Position numbers and translations under genes: made by a program
Shown here: positions 26,377-34,205 of the stretch, piece after piece
Layout of the letters: each line of letters opens with the position of its first letter
Numbering within the stretch: position 1 is the first letter of the stretch
Assembly (NCBI RefSeq): GCF_008642375.1
Contig: NZ_CP029194.1
Span: 6,876,501 to 6,940,500 of the forward strand
Source: Streptomyces venezuelae
GTDB lineage: Bacteria > Actinomycetota > Actinomycetes > Streptomycetales > Streptomycetaceae
Direction of reading: 5' to 3'
Length of the DNA: 64,000 bases
Notes under the pieces: model-generated
What the model was told of the DNA's origin: nothing
The model's input: only the letters and a program-made list of their open reading frames with translations
The model's database searches: none

Positions 26377-27660
26377 ATGGATGCGCTGAAGCTGCTCGTC
26401 GACGAAGTCCGGCTGACCCCGATCCTCATCTCCGACCCGCCCCTCCTCAACGTCCAGGGCGTCCACCAGCCCTACACGCCACGACTCGTGGTGGAAGTGG
26501 TCACCAGGGGCGGGGTGAGCGGCCTCGGGGAGACGTACGGCGACGGCGTCTACCTCGGCCTCGCCCGGCCGCTCGCCGAGGCCCTGCCCGGCCACGCGGT
26601 CACGGACGTGAACGCGCTCTTCGCTCTGGCGTCCTCCGTCGAACCCGCCCTCCCGGTGCCGACCGGGGGAGTCGACGCGGCAGGCCTGCGCGGGGTCAGG
26701 ACCGCGGACAAGCTCCGTCTCTCCGTCGTCTCCGCCTTCGAGACCGCCTGCCTCGACGCCCTCGGCAAGACCCTCGGCCTGCCCGTCCACGCCCTGCTCG
26801 GCGGCAAGGTCCGCGACTTCGTCGAGTACAGCGCCTACCTCTTCCACCGCTGGGCCGCCCATCCGGGCGCGGGCCCCACGGACGACTGGGGTGCGGCCCT
26901 CGACCCCGCCGGGATCGTCGCCCAGGCCCGTCGCTTCGACCGCCTCCACGGCTTCCGCTCCTTCAAGCTGAAGGGCGGCGTGTTCGAGCCCGAGCGGGAG
27001 ATCGCCGCGATCCGCGCGCTCGCCGAGGCGTTCCCGGGCCGCCCGCTCCGCCTCGACCCGAACGGCGCCTGGTCGGTGGAGACCTCGCTGGCCGTCGCGC
27101 GCGAACTGAAGGACGTACTGGAGTACTTGGAGGACCCGGCGAGCGGCACCGGCGCCATGGCCGAGATCGCCTCCCGTACGGACGTGCCGCTCGCGACCAA
27201 CATGTGCGTGACCACCTTCGAGGAGGTCCCGGAGGCCTTCGCGAAGGGAGCGGTACGGATCGTCCTCTGCGACCACCACTACTGGGGCGGCCTGCACCGC
27301 ACCCGAGAACTGGCCGCGCTCTGCCGCACGTACGGCGTCGGACTCTCCATGCACTCCAACACCCACCTGGGCATCAGCCTCGCCGCCATGACCCAGGTCG
27401 CCGCCACACTGCCCGGACTCCACCACGCCTGCGACACCCACTACCCCTGGCAGACGGAGGACGTCGTCACCACACGCCCCGTCTTCCGCGCCGGCCGCCT
27501 CGCCGTCTCCGACGCCCCGGGCCTCGGCGTCGAGCTCGACCGCCCGGCCCTCGCCGCCCTCCACCGCCGCTGGCTGGACGACGACGGCACCCTCCGCGAG
27601 CGCGACGACGCGGCGGCGATGAGGGCCGCGGACCCGGGGTGGACCCCCGGCAGGTGGTAG
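26377..27660 (+). CDS. Glucarate-dehydratase-type enolase-superfamily enzyme
   Basis: A 427-residue enolase-superfamily protein. The base motif is K197-L-K199 (FKLKGG). Metal ligands are D227 with N229 (LRLDPNG), E252 (LEDPASG) and N275 (LATNMC), the Asn being characteristic of glucarate dehydratase. H326 and H330 (MHSNTHLG) provide the His base. It should dehydrate glucarate or a related sugar acid to 5-keto-4-deoxyglucarate. No dedicated transporter or aldolase is beside it. Confidence 0.9.
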   Translation: MDALKLLVDEVRLTPILISDPPLLNVQGVHQPYTPRLVVEVVTRGGVSGLGETYGDGVYLGLARPLAEALPGHAVTDVNALFALASSVEPALPVPTGGVDAAGLRGVRTADKLRLSVVSAFETACLDALGKTLGLPVHALLGGKVRDFVEYSAYLFHRWAAHPGAGPTDDWGAALDPAGIVAQARRFDRLHGFRSFKLKGGVFEPEREIAAIRALAEAFPGRPLRLDPNGAWSVETSLAVARELKDVLEYLEDPASGTGAMAEIASRTDVPLATNMCVTTFEEVPEAFAKGAVRIVLCDHHYWGGLHRTRELAALCRTYGVGLSMHSNTHLGISLAAMTQVAATLPGLHHACDTHYPWQTEDVVTTRPVFRAGRLAVSDAPGLGVELDRPALAALHRRWLDDDGTLRERDDAAAMRAADPGWTPGRW

Positions 27661-27688
27661 CCCCCGCCGCCCGCCGCCCGACCAAGGG

Positions 27689-28600
27689 CTACGCGTGACA
27701 GGCCACCGGCACCCCGCCGTTCATGGCCGCCATGTCGCCGAAGACCGCCGCCGGGTCCAGCGGCGACCCCTCCGGCAGGCCGGCCAGCTCCGCGTACGCG
27801 CGGTGCAGGTTCGCGACGAGCCGCTCGCTCTCCTGCCATGCGGCGAACTCCCCGAGCTCCGCGCCCCGCGCCGTCTCCAGCGGCGTCGCCCCCTTCGCGT
27901 ACCCCTCGGCGGCCAGCTCCCGCACCCACAGCAGGTACCGCTCCGTCGTGTCGTACGCCGAAGGGTCGGTCACCCGCCCGTGCCCCGGCACCACCGTCGG
28001 CGCGTCGAGCGAGCGCAGCAGGTCGAGCGCGCGCAGCGACCCGGCGAGCGACCCCATCGGCAGGAAGGGCGTCCCGCCGTGGAAGACGAGGTCGCCGGTG
28101 AAGACCACGCCCTGCTCGGGGAGGTGCACGATCGAGTCGCCCGTGGTGTGCGCGGGACCCGGGTGGATCACCCGTACCTCGATGTCGCCGACGTACAGCG
28201 TCACCCGCTCGCGGTACGTCACGGACGGCGGCAGGATGTCGACGCGCCCGAAGTCGGTCTGCGGCCACAGCAGATGGAGCTGGTGCCCGGCGGCGAGCTG
28301 TTCGGACCGGCAGTTCTCGTGGCCGACGATCCGCGCCTCCGGCCGGAACACCCCGTTGCCGTAGGTGTGGTCGCCGTGGTGGTGGGTGGTCACGATGGTC
28401 CGGGGCAGCGGCAGCCCCTCCGCGAGGACCGCCTCGCGCAGCAGCAGGGCCCGCCGCTCGGTGGCCGCGGTGTCGACGAGGAGGGACTCGCCCGCGTCGC
28501 CGAGGAAGCCGGCGTTGTTCAGACACCAGCCGCCGTCGGGCTGGACGAAGGCGTGGACGTTCGGAGCGAGCGCGACCACATAGGGATCGGTGGCAGACAA
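27689..28600 (-). CDS. Metallo-beta-lactamase-fold hydrolase
   Basis: A 303-residue MBL-fold protein with the zinc motif THHHGDHTYGNG, a further metal-binding HPGPAHTTGDS, and VPGHGRV. A C-terminal helical region of about 90 residues follows. Relatives include quinoprotein-relay and SoxH-like hydrolases; the substrate is not evident. The frame opens with TTG 28600, with only a weak GGGGGAACCCTC upstream, so an internal GTG (near residue 9) may be used instead. It lies downstream of the His-rich gene on the same strand. Confidence 0.85.
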   Translation of the reverse strand: MSATDPYVVALAPNVHAFVQPDGGWCLNNAGFLGDAGESLLVDTAATERRALLLREAVLAEGLPLPRTIVTTHHHGDHTYGNGVFRPEARIVGHENCRSEQLAAGHQLHLLWPQTDFGRVDILPPSVTYRERVTLYVGDIEVRVIHPGPAHTTGDSIVHLPEQGVVFTGDLVFHGGTPFLPMGSLAGSLRALDLLRSLDAPTVVPGHGRVTDPSAYDTTERYLLWVRELAAEGYAKGATPLETARGAELGEFAAWQESERLVANLHRAYAELAGLPEGSPLDPAAVFGDMAAMNGGVPVACHA

Positions 28601-28728
28601 GAGGGTTCCCCCGGCTGAGAGCTCAACTGGACGGGGGAAGAGTGCCAGTTGACAAGCGCAGGAGAAAACCGGCCCGGCCCGACCGGGGCGTGGGGCTCAA
28701 CGGTTCTGCGCGTCAACGGTCGTGGGCG

Positions 28729-29025
28729 TCAGTGGTCGTCCCAGTGGTTGCCGTGCGCCGCGTGCCGGTGCCCGTCGTGCGCGTAGTCGAGGTGATCGCC
28801 GTGCGCGACGGCGGTGTGCCCGCACTCCGGCCCGTGCGTGTGGTCCGGGTGGGTGTGCGCGACGTGCAGGGTGGTCTCGCACTCGTCCCAGTGCCCGGCG
28901 TGCTCACGGTGCAGATGCCCGTTGTGGGCGTAGTCGACGTGGTCCCCGTGCTTTACGGAGGTGTGCCCGCACGACGGACTGTGGGAGTGCGCGTGGGTGG
29001 CGTGCTCGTGGTGGAGGACGGTCAT
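28729..29025 (-). CDS. Histidine-rich duplicated small protein
   Basis: A 98-residue protein with 28 histidines and 3 cysteines. Residues 17-47 and 66-96 are a clear internal duplication: each has P-x-C-G-H-T-x-V-x-H-G-D-H, then D-Y-A-H-x-G-H-x-H, then H-W-D. No signal peptide or membrane helix. Histidine density suggests storage or buffering of Zn, Ni or Cu; this is an inference. It lies between a DUF202 pair and an MBL-fold hydrolase on the same strand. I see no clear Zur or Nur box upstream. Confidence 0.82.
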   Translation of the reverse strand: MTVLHHEHATHAHSHSPSCGHTSVKHGDHVDYAHNGHLHREHAGHWDECETTLHVAHTHPDHTHGPECGHTAVAHGDHLDYAHDGHRHAAHGNHWDDH

Positions 29026-29101
29026 GACGTGGCCTCTGCGGAAGGGACGGCTGACCCTTCCAGGCTAGTCCTGCGCGCCCTTTTCCTCCCGGTTCGCCTT
29101 C

Positions 29102-29440
29102 TCACCAGATGAGTGCGGCCCCGAAGACGGCCAGTGCGATCGTGCAGCCCGCCGCGAGCAGCGCGCCCCGGTGGGAGAGCGGGTGCGGCCGGGCGGTGCT
29201 CAGGGAGCGGATCCTGCGATGGGCGACGGCCAGGAAGCCGACCCAGACCAGTGCCGAGAGCGCGAGCGCGGTCAGCCCCGTCGCCGTGGCGTCGCCGTGC
29301 AGGGCCAGCTTGACCGCGAGGACGGCCACCACCGTCCACGACAGGGTCGTACGCCGCCACGCGAGCCGCGTCCGCTCGGGCTGGAGCCCGGGGTCACGGA
29401 CCTCCGGATCGGGGGCCCCCGTGCCGTGGGCCTCCGTCAC
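29102..29440 (-). CDS. DUF202-family small membrane protein
   Basis: A 112-residue protein with three predicted membrane helices and the DUF202 entry sequence PERTRLAWRRTTLSWT. It is downstream of a second DUF202 gene with 7 bp between, GTG start 29440. The family has no established function. It probably forms a unit with the YidH-like neighbour. Confidence 0.82.
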   Translation of the reverse strand: MTEAHGTGAPDPEVRDPGLQPERTRLAWRRTTLSWTVVAVLAVKLALHGDATATGLTALALSALVWVGFLAVAHRRIRSLSTARPHPLSHRGALLAAGCTIALAVFGAALIW

Positions 29441-29447
29441 CGCCCGG

Positions 29448-29840
29448 TCACCCCGTCCAGCCGAAGACCACGACCACCACCATCGCGAGCGCCACCACGG
29501 CCACCACGAGGCTCAGCACCGCGGGGAACCGGGACGCCGGCAGGTCCTCGCCGCGCCGCATCGCCCGCTCGCAGCGCACCCAGTGGTTGACCGCCCGCAG
29601 CGCGCACAGCACCCCGGCCGCGAGCAGCGCGAGGGCGAGCCCGACCCGGATGCCCCAGCGCAGGTCCGGCAGGAACTGGTCGACGGCGAAACCGCCGCCG
29701 ATCAGGGCGAGAGAGGTCCGGATCCAGGCCAGGAAGGTCCGCTCGTTGGCGAGGGAGAAGCGGTAGTCCGGCGTCTCCCCCTCGTCCCGGATCCGCTGCG
29801 GCGCGAACCACAGCCGCAGACTCTGCACGAAATCGCTCAC
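29448..29840 (-). CDS. YidH-like DUF202 membrane protein
   Basis: A 130-residue protein with three predicted helices and the conserved N-terminal DYRFSLANERTFLAWIRTSLALIGGGFAV block that defines YidH/DUF202. GTG 29840 begins MSDFVQSLRLWF. It forms an operon with the smaller DUF202 protein. Role unknown. Confidence 0.87.
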   Translation of the reverse strand: MSDFVQSLRLWFAPQRIRDEGETPDYRFSLANERTFLAWIRTSLALIGGGFAVDQFLPDLRWGIRVGLALALLAAGVLCALRAVNHWVRCERAMRRGEDLPASRFPAVLSLVVAVVALAMVVVVVFGWTG

Positions 29841-29989
29841 ACGTGCACCCTAACGGTCGGATGATCGGCCTGCCCGGTGCTCGGCACCGGCTCCCGCACA
29901 CCCTCACCGACCTTCCCTCGGGCCCCACGGCGACCTCAGCGTCCCCCTCACCGGTCCCGGTCCGCCCCCTCACCCGCCCCCGTCCGTCC

Positions 29990-30505
29990 TCACCGGCCCC
30001 CGTCCGCCCGCAGCCGCTCGTACGCGGCCAGGCCGTCGGGCACCCACTCCCAGTCGCCGAGCCGCTCGGCCAGCTCCTCGTCCGTCAGGAAGGCGTGCCA
30101 GGCGACCTCCTCCACCTGCGGGTCCACCGGAAGCTCGCACCGGACCTCGTACACCGCCGACCACCACTTGCCGGCCACGCCCCCGGAGTCGTACAGGAAC
30201 TTGAGCACCGGCTCGGGCCGGGGCAGTCCGGTGACCCCCAGCTCCTCCTCGGCCTCGCGGAGGGCGGCCTCGTCGTAGGACTCGCCCGCCCCGACGACCC
30301 CGCCGACGAACATGTCGTACAGGGAGGGGAAGAGCAGCTTGTCCGGTGTCCTGCGGTGCACGAAGGTCCGGCCCTCGGCGTCCCGGACGCGGACGAAGAC
30401 GCAGCGATGGATCAGGCCCCGCGCGTACACCTCACCGCGCGGAGCCCGGCCGATCACCCGGTCGTGCTCGTCGACCACGTCATGAATCTCTTCAGCGGCA
30501 CTCAT
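29990..30505 (-). CDS. Nudix hydrolase
   Basis: About 171 residues. The Nudix box is complete: GGVVGAGESYDEAALREAEEELG (Gly, Glu, Arg-Glu, Glu-Glu spacing) at about residues 67-89. The N-terminus EEIHDVVDEHDRVIGRAPRGEVYARGLIHRCVFV is like the YfcD/isopentenyl-diphosphate-isomerase-like group, which act on small diphosphates. ATG 30505 or 30514 starts it; neither has a strong ribosome site. The SDR gene upstream ends 28 bp away. Confidence 0.9.
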   Translation of the reverse strand: MSAAEEIHDVVDEHDRVIGRAPRGEVYARGLIHRCVFVRVRDAEGRTFVHRRTPDKLLFPSLYDMFVGGVVGAGESYDEAALREAEEELGVTGLPRPEPVLKFLYDSGGVAGKWWSAVYEVRCELPVDPQVEEVAWHAFLTDEELAERLGDWEWVPDGLAAYERLRADGGR

Positions 30506-30532
30506 GACCGCCATCCAAGCAGGAGGGGTTCG

Positions 30533-31297
30533 TCACTGCCCCATGACGTACTTGACGGTCGGACCGGTGGTCCAGCCGCCGTCCACCGCGAGCTCCGCAC
30601 CCGTCACGTACGAGGCGGCGTCCGAGAGGAGGAAGACGACCGCGCCCGCGATCTCGTCGGCCTCGCCGACCCGGCCCATCGGGGTGTTCGGGTACTTGCC
30701 CTCGCCGCGCTCGATGCCGACCGACGCCGTCATCGGGGTGTACGTCATGCCCGGGTGGACGGAGTTGACGCGGATCCTCGCGGTACCGAGCTCCACCGCG
30801 CCGATCTTCGTCAGCCCGCGCACGCCCCACTTGGAGGCGCCGTAGCCCGCGGTCAGGGCCAGGCCCATCAGGCCGGCGGCCGAGGAGATGTTGACGATCG
30901 AGCCGCCGCCCGCCTCCTTCATCGCCGGGATCGCGGCCTTCATGCCGATGAAGACGCCGGTCAGGTTGATGTCGAGGACCTTGCGGAAGTGCTCGACGGA
31001 CTCCGTCTCCAGGAAGGCGCCGGTGGAGATGCCCGCGTTGTTCACCAGGCCGTGCAGCCCGCCGAACTCCGCCACGGCGTACGCGACGGCCGCCGCCCAG
31101 CCCTCCTCGGAGGTCACGTCGTGGTGGAAGAAGCGCGCCCGCTCGCCGAGCGCGTCGGCGGTCGCCTTGCCGTCCTCGTCCAGGACGTCGGTGACGACGA
31201 CGTTGGCGCCGGCGGCCACGGCCTGCCGGGCGGCCTCGGCGCCCAGGCCGCGGGCGCCGCCGGTGATGAGCACGGTCCTGCCGGTGAGGTCGTTCAT
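30533..31297 (-). CDS. SDR-family oxidoreductase
   Basis: A 254-residue classical SDR with TGGARGLGAE (cofactor), NNAGIS, catalytic NISSAAG and YGASK, and the typical C-terminal VDGGWTTGPTVKYVMG. This pattern resembles 3-alpha or 20-beta-hydroxysteroid dehydrogenases and cyclohexanol dehydrogenases. AAGGGACCCTTC precedes ATG 31297. A TetR gene is immediately upstream on the same strand. With the KstD-like gene across the divergent promoter, steroid- or cyclic-ketone-like chemistry is possible. Confidence 0.9.
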   Translation of the reverse strand: MNDLTGRTVLITGGARGLGAEAARQAVAAGANVVVTDVLDEDGKATADALGERARFFHHDVTSEEGWAAAVAYAVAEFGGLHGLVNNAGISTGAFLETESVEHFRKVLDINLTGVFIGMKAAIPAMKEAGGGSIVNISSAAGLMGLALTAGYGASKWGVRGLTKIGAVELGTARIRVNSVHPGMTYTPMTASVGIERGEGKYPNTPMGRVGEADEIAGAVVFLLSDAASYVTGAELAVDGGWTTGPTVKYVMGQ

Positions 31298-31328
31298 GAA
31301 GGGTCCCTTCGCGGTGATGCCGGGTGAT

Positions 31329-31958
31329 TCAGACGCTCCGGGGCTGTGCGGCCCGGAGAAGCGCGGTGGTCGTCTCGACCAGGTCGGCGAGGAAGAGGGC
31401 CTCGCCCGTGAGGGGTTCGGTGCCGTCGAGGTACTGCCGGGCCCGGTCGGCCAGGGCCGCGCCCACCACGGTCAGCGCCAGATCGAGGCGCTCCAGGAGC
31501 AGGGGCTCGGGCAAGTGGGAGGCGGCGAGCCGGTCGGCCATCCGCTCGATGAGGTGCCAGTAGACGGTGCCGTCGAGCGTGGGGTGGGGGGTGCGGGTGC
31601 GGATCCCGCTCTCGTGGCTGAGCTGGGCGGAGATCCGCAGGCAGCGGCGGCCCCGGTCGGTGCGCAGCTCGCTCGCCTCGGCCGTGACGAGGGCGGCGAC
31701 GAGCTCCTTCAGGTCGTCGCCGGCCGCGTCGAGCAGCGGCGCGAGGACCTGACGCGTACGGGCCTGGCGCCCGGCCATGACCGCGTCGAGGAGCCCGGCG
31801 CGCGAGCCGAAGTGGTACTGCACCGCGGAGGGGTTCGCCTGTCCGGCCAGGGCCACGACGTCCCGCAGCTGTGCGCCGTCGACACCCTTTGCGGCGAAGA
31901 TCTCCTCCGCCGCGCGGATCAGCTTCTCCCGGGTCTCGGGTCCCGATGTTCTCGCCAT
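31329..31958 (-). CDS. TetR-family regulator
   Basis: A 209-residue regulator with helix-turn-helix LIRAAEEIFAAKGVDGAQLRDVVALAGQANPSAVQYHFGSRAGLL. It lies upstream of the SDR gene on the same strand and is divergent from the KstD-like flavoprotein. The shared intergenic region has the dyad TAATG N5 CATTA 10 bp from its start. Control of both directions is likely. Confidence 0.92.
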   Translation of the reverse strand: MARTSGPETREKLIRAAEEIFAAKGVDGAQLRDVVALAGQANPSAVQYHFGSRAGLLDAVMAGRQARTRQVLAPLLDAAGDDLKELVAALVTAEASELRTDRGRRCLRISAQLSHESGIRTRTPHPTLDGTVYWHLIERMADRLAASHLPEPLLLERLDLALTVVGAALADRARQYLDGTEPLTGEALFLADLVETTTALLRAAQPRSV

Positions 31959-31968
31959 ACGACCATAT

Positions 31969-31983
31969 TAATGCCCGACATTA
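31969..31983. promoter_or_regulatory. Putative TetR operator
   Basis: TAATG N5 CATTA, an AT-containing inverted repeat in otherwise GC-rich DNA, lies just before the TetR start and opposite the KstD-like gene. Confidence 0.6.
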
Positions 31984-32059
31984 GAAAACGGGAGGGCCGC
32001 GGGAATGGAGACCGAGGGAGAGGAGAAGCGGCAGCGGAGACGGACGAAACAGTTGACTC

Positions 32060-32075
32060 GATACATCCGTGTATC
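32060..32075. promoter_or_regulatory. 16-bp palindrome before the KstD-like gene
   Basis: GATACA N4 TGTATC, perfect arms of six bases, lies 14 bp upstream of the chosen start and just after a TTGACT element. It could be an operator at the promoter or leader of the flavoprotein gene. Confidence 0.5.
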
Positions 32076-32088
32076 CAAGATGCGATCC

Positions 32089-33744
32089 ATGTCCTACGAC
32101 GCTGATGTGATCGTGATCGGAGCCGGCCTCGCCGGGCTCGTCGCCACCGCCGAGCTGGTCGAAGCCGGCCGCACCGTGATCCTCCTCGACCAGGAGCCCG
32201 AGCAGTCCCTCGGCGGCCAGGCCCACTGGTCCTTCGGCGGCCTCTTCCTCGTCGACTCGCCCGAGCAGCGCAGGATGCGGATCAAGGACAGCCACGCCCT
32301 CGCCCTCCAGGACTGGTACGGCACGGCCGGCTTCGACCGGACCGAGGACCGCTGGCCGAGGAAATGGGCCGAGGCGTACGTCGACTTCGCCGCCGGCGAG
32401 AAGCGCTCCTGGCTCCACGCGCGCGGGGTGCGGTTCTTCCCCGTCGTCGGCTGGGCCGAGCGCGGCGGCTACGACGCCAACGGCCACGGCAACTCCGTCC
32501 CCCGCTTCCACATCACCTGGGGCACGGGCCCCGGCCTCGTCGCCCCCTTCGAGCGCAAGGTCCGCGAGGGCGCCGCCCGGGGCCTCGTGGACCTCCGCTT
32601 CCGGCACCGCGTCACCGGCCTCGGCCGCACGGCCGGGACCGTCGACACCGTCACCGGCGAGATCCTGGAACCCTCCTCCGCCGCCCGCGGCGAGGCCAGC
32701 ACCCGCACGCCCACCGGCACCTTCGAGCTCCGCGCCCAGGCCGTGATCGTCACCTCCGGCGGCATCGGCGGCAACCACGACCTCGTCCGCGAGCAGTGGC
32801 CCGCCCGGCTCGGCACCCCGCCCGCGAAACTGCTCTCCGGTGTCCCCGCCCATGTCGACGGCCTCATGCTCGGCATCGCCGAGAAGGCCGGCGCCAACCA
32901 CATCAACCGCGACCGGATGTGGCACTACACCGAGGGCATCGAGAACTGGAACCCCATCTGGGCCAGGCACGGGATCCGCATCCTCCCCGGACCCTCCAGC
33001 CTCTGGCTCGACGCGACCGGCAAGCGGCTGCCCGTCCCGCTCTTCCCCGGCTTCGACACCCTCGGCACCCTCGAACACATCATGCGGACCGGCCACGACC
33101 ACACCTGGTTCGTCCTCGACAAGCGGATCATCGGCAAGGAGTTCGCGCTCTCCGGCTCCGAGCAGAACCCCGACCTGACCGGCAAGTCGATCCGCGACGT
33201 GATCGGCCGGGCCCGCGCCGACGTCCCCGGCCCGGTCCAGGCGTTCATGGACAAGGGCGCCGACTTCGTCGTCGAGGACGACCTCGCCGCCCTCGTCCGC
33301 GGCATGAACCGGATCACCGGCGAGGACCTGATCGACGAGACGGCGCTCCGCCGCGAGATCACCGCCCGCGACCGCGAGATCGCCAACCCCTTCACCAAGG
33401 ACCTCCAGGTCACGGCGATCCGCGGTGCCCGCAAGTACCTGGGCGACAAGCTCATCCGCACGGCCGGCCCGCACCGCATCCTCGACCCCAAGGCGGGCCC
33501 GCTGATCGCCGTACGCCTCAACATCCTCACCCGCAAGTCCCTCGGCGGCCTGGAGACGGACCTCTCCTCCCGCGTCCTGACGGAGACCGGCGAGCCCCTG
33601 CCGGGCGTCTACGCGGCGGGCGAGGCCGCCGGCTTCGGCGGCGGCGGGGTCCACGGCTACCGCTCCCTCGAAGGCACCTTCCTCGGCGGCTGCATCTTCT
33701 CGGGAAGGGCGGCGGGCCGGGCGGCGGCTCAGGCGGTCGGCTGA
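32089..33744 (+). CDS. KstD-like FAD-binding dehydrogenase
   Basis: A 551-residue flavoprotein of the fumarate reductase/3-ketosteroid delta1-dehydrogenase superfamily. FAD motif VIVIGAGLAGLVATAELVEAG at the N-terminus and the second FAD motif GVYAAGEAAGFGGGGVHGYRSLEGTFLGG near the end are clear. The N-terminal sequence ALAL...WSFGG...QAHWS is of the conserved putative dehydrogenase subgroup, so ketosteroid activity is not proven. ATG 32089 is chosen by homology; ATG 32080 and 32005 are in frame. It diverges from TetR and SDR genes. Confidence 0.85.
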   Translation: MSYDADVIVIGAGLAGLVATAELVEAGRTVILLDQEPEQSLGGQAHWSFGGLFLVDSPEQRRMRIKDSHALALQDWYGTAGFDRTEDRWPRKWAEAYVDFAAGEKRSWLHARGVRFFPVVGWAERGGYDANGHGNSVPRFHITWGTGPGLVAPFERKVREGAARGLVDLRFRHRVTGLGRTAGTVDTVTGEILEPSSAARGEASTRTPTGTFELRAQAVIVTSGGIGGNHDLVREQWPARLGTPPAKLLSGVPAHVDGLMLGIAEKAGANHINRDRMWHYTEGIENWNPIWARHGIRILPGPSSLWLDATGKRLPVPLFPGFDTLGTLEHIMRTGHDHTWFVLDKRIIGKEFALSGSEQNPDLTGKSIRDVIGRARADVPGPVQAFMDKGADFVVEDDLAALVRGMNRITGEDLIDETALRREITARDREIANPFTKDLQVTAIRGARKYLGDKLIRTAGPHRILDPKAGPLIAVRLNILTRKSLGGLETDLSSRVLTETGEPLPGVYAAGEAAGFGGGGVHGYRSLEGTFLGGCIFSGRAAGRAAAQAVG

Positions 33745-33776
33745 CGGCGGACCCGCCGCCGGGGCAAGATGACGGA

Positions 33777-34205
33777 GTGACAAAACGTGTGGTTTTCATG
33801 TCGGTTGGAGCGCTCCTGGCCCTAGGAGGCCTGGCGGCCTTCCTCGTCCTGCAGGGCCTGGACGCGGCGGACAAGTGGAGCAGCGTCCTGAGCCTGTTCT
33901 TCACGGTGGCGGGCTTCGCCCTCGCCGTCGCGGGGTTCGTCGCCCGAGGCACCACCCAGTCGGCGGACCGGACCGTCACCGGAGGATCGCTGCACCAGAT
34001 CAGGAACGTCACGGGAGACGTCGTCATCACCTCCGGCGGCGGCAGCGGCACGAGCACCCCCGCCCCGCCCGCCGCTCCGGCCGAGGGCCAGGGCGGCGGC
34101 GGGACGCAGTCGGCGCACGGCGCGCGTACGGCGGGGGACCTGCACCAGATCGACGGGGTCGGCGGCTCGGTCCGCATCGAGCCCCCGACGTCCTCGACGC
34201 CATGA
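33777..34205 (+). CDS. Small two-helix membrane protein with two LxQI signalling-type motifs
   Basis: A 142-residue protein, not a family I recognise. Two membrane helices at about residues 5-27 and 36-58 form a hairpin. The rest is Gly/Pro/Ser-rich with two related motifs: residues 66-84 (core GGSLHQIRNV...DVVI) and 117-134 (core AGDLHQIDGV...SVRI). A similar motif occurs at residues 16-36 of the NACHT protein. GTG 33777 follows GACGGA. The stop overlaps the NACHT start as ATGA, so expression is coupled. I propose it is the membrane effector or receptor of the NACHT protein; the topology and effect are inferred. Confidence 0.8.
   Translation: MTKRVVFMSVGALLALGGLAAFLVLQGLDAADKWSSVLSLFFTVAGFALAVAGFVARGTTQSADRTVTGGSLHQIRNVTGDVVITSGGGSGTSTPAPPAAPAEGQGGGGTQSAHGARTAGDLHQIDGVGGSVRIEPPTSSTP

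Noticed and set aside
22467..26450. A minus-strand 1327-residue open frame
   Set aside because: It runs antisense or out of frame through four recognised genes and has Arg/Ala-rich composition typical of shadows.
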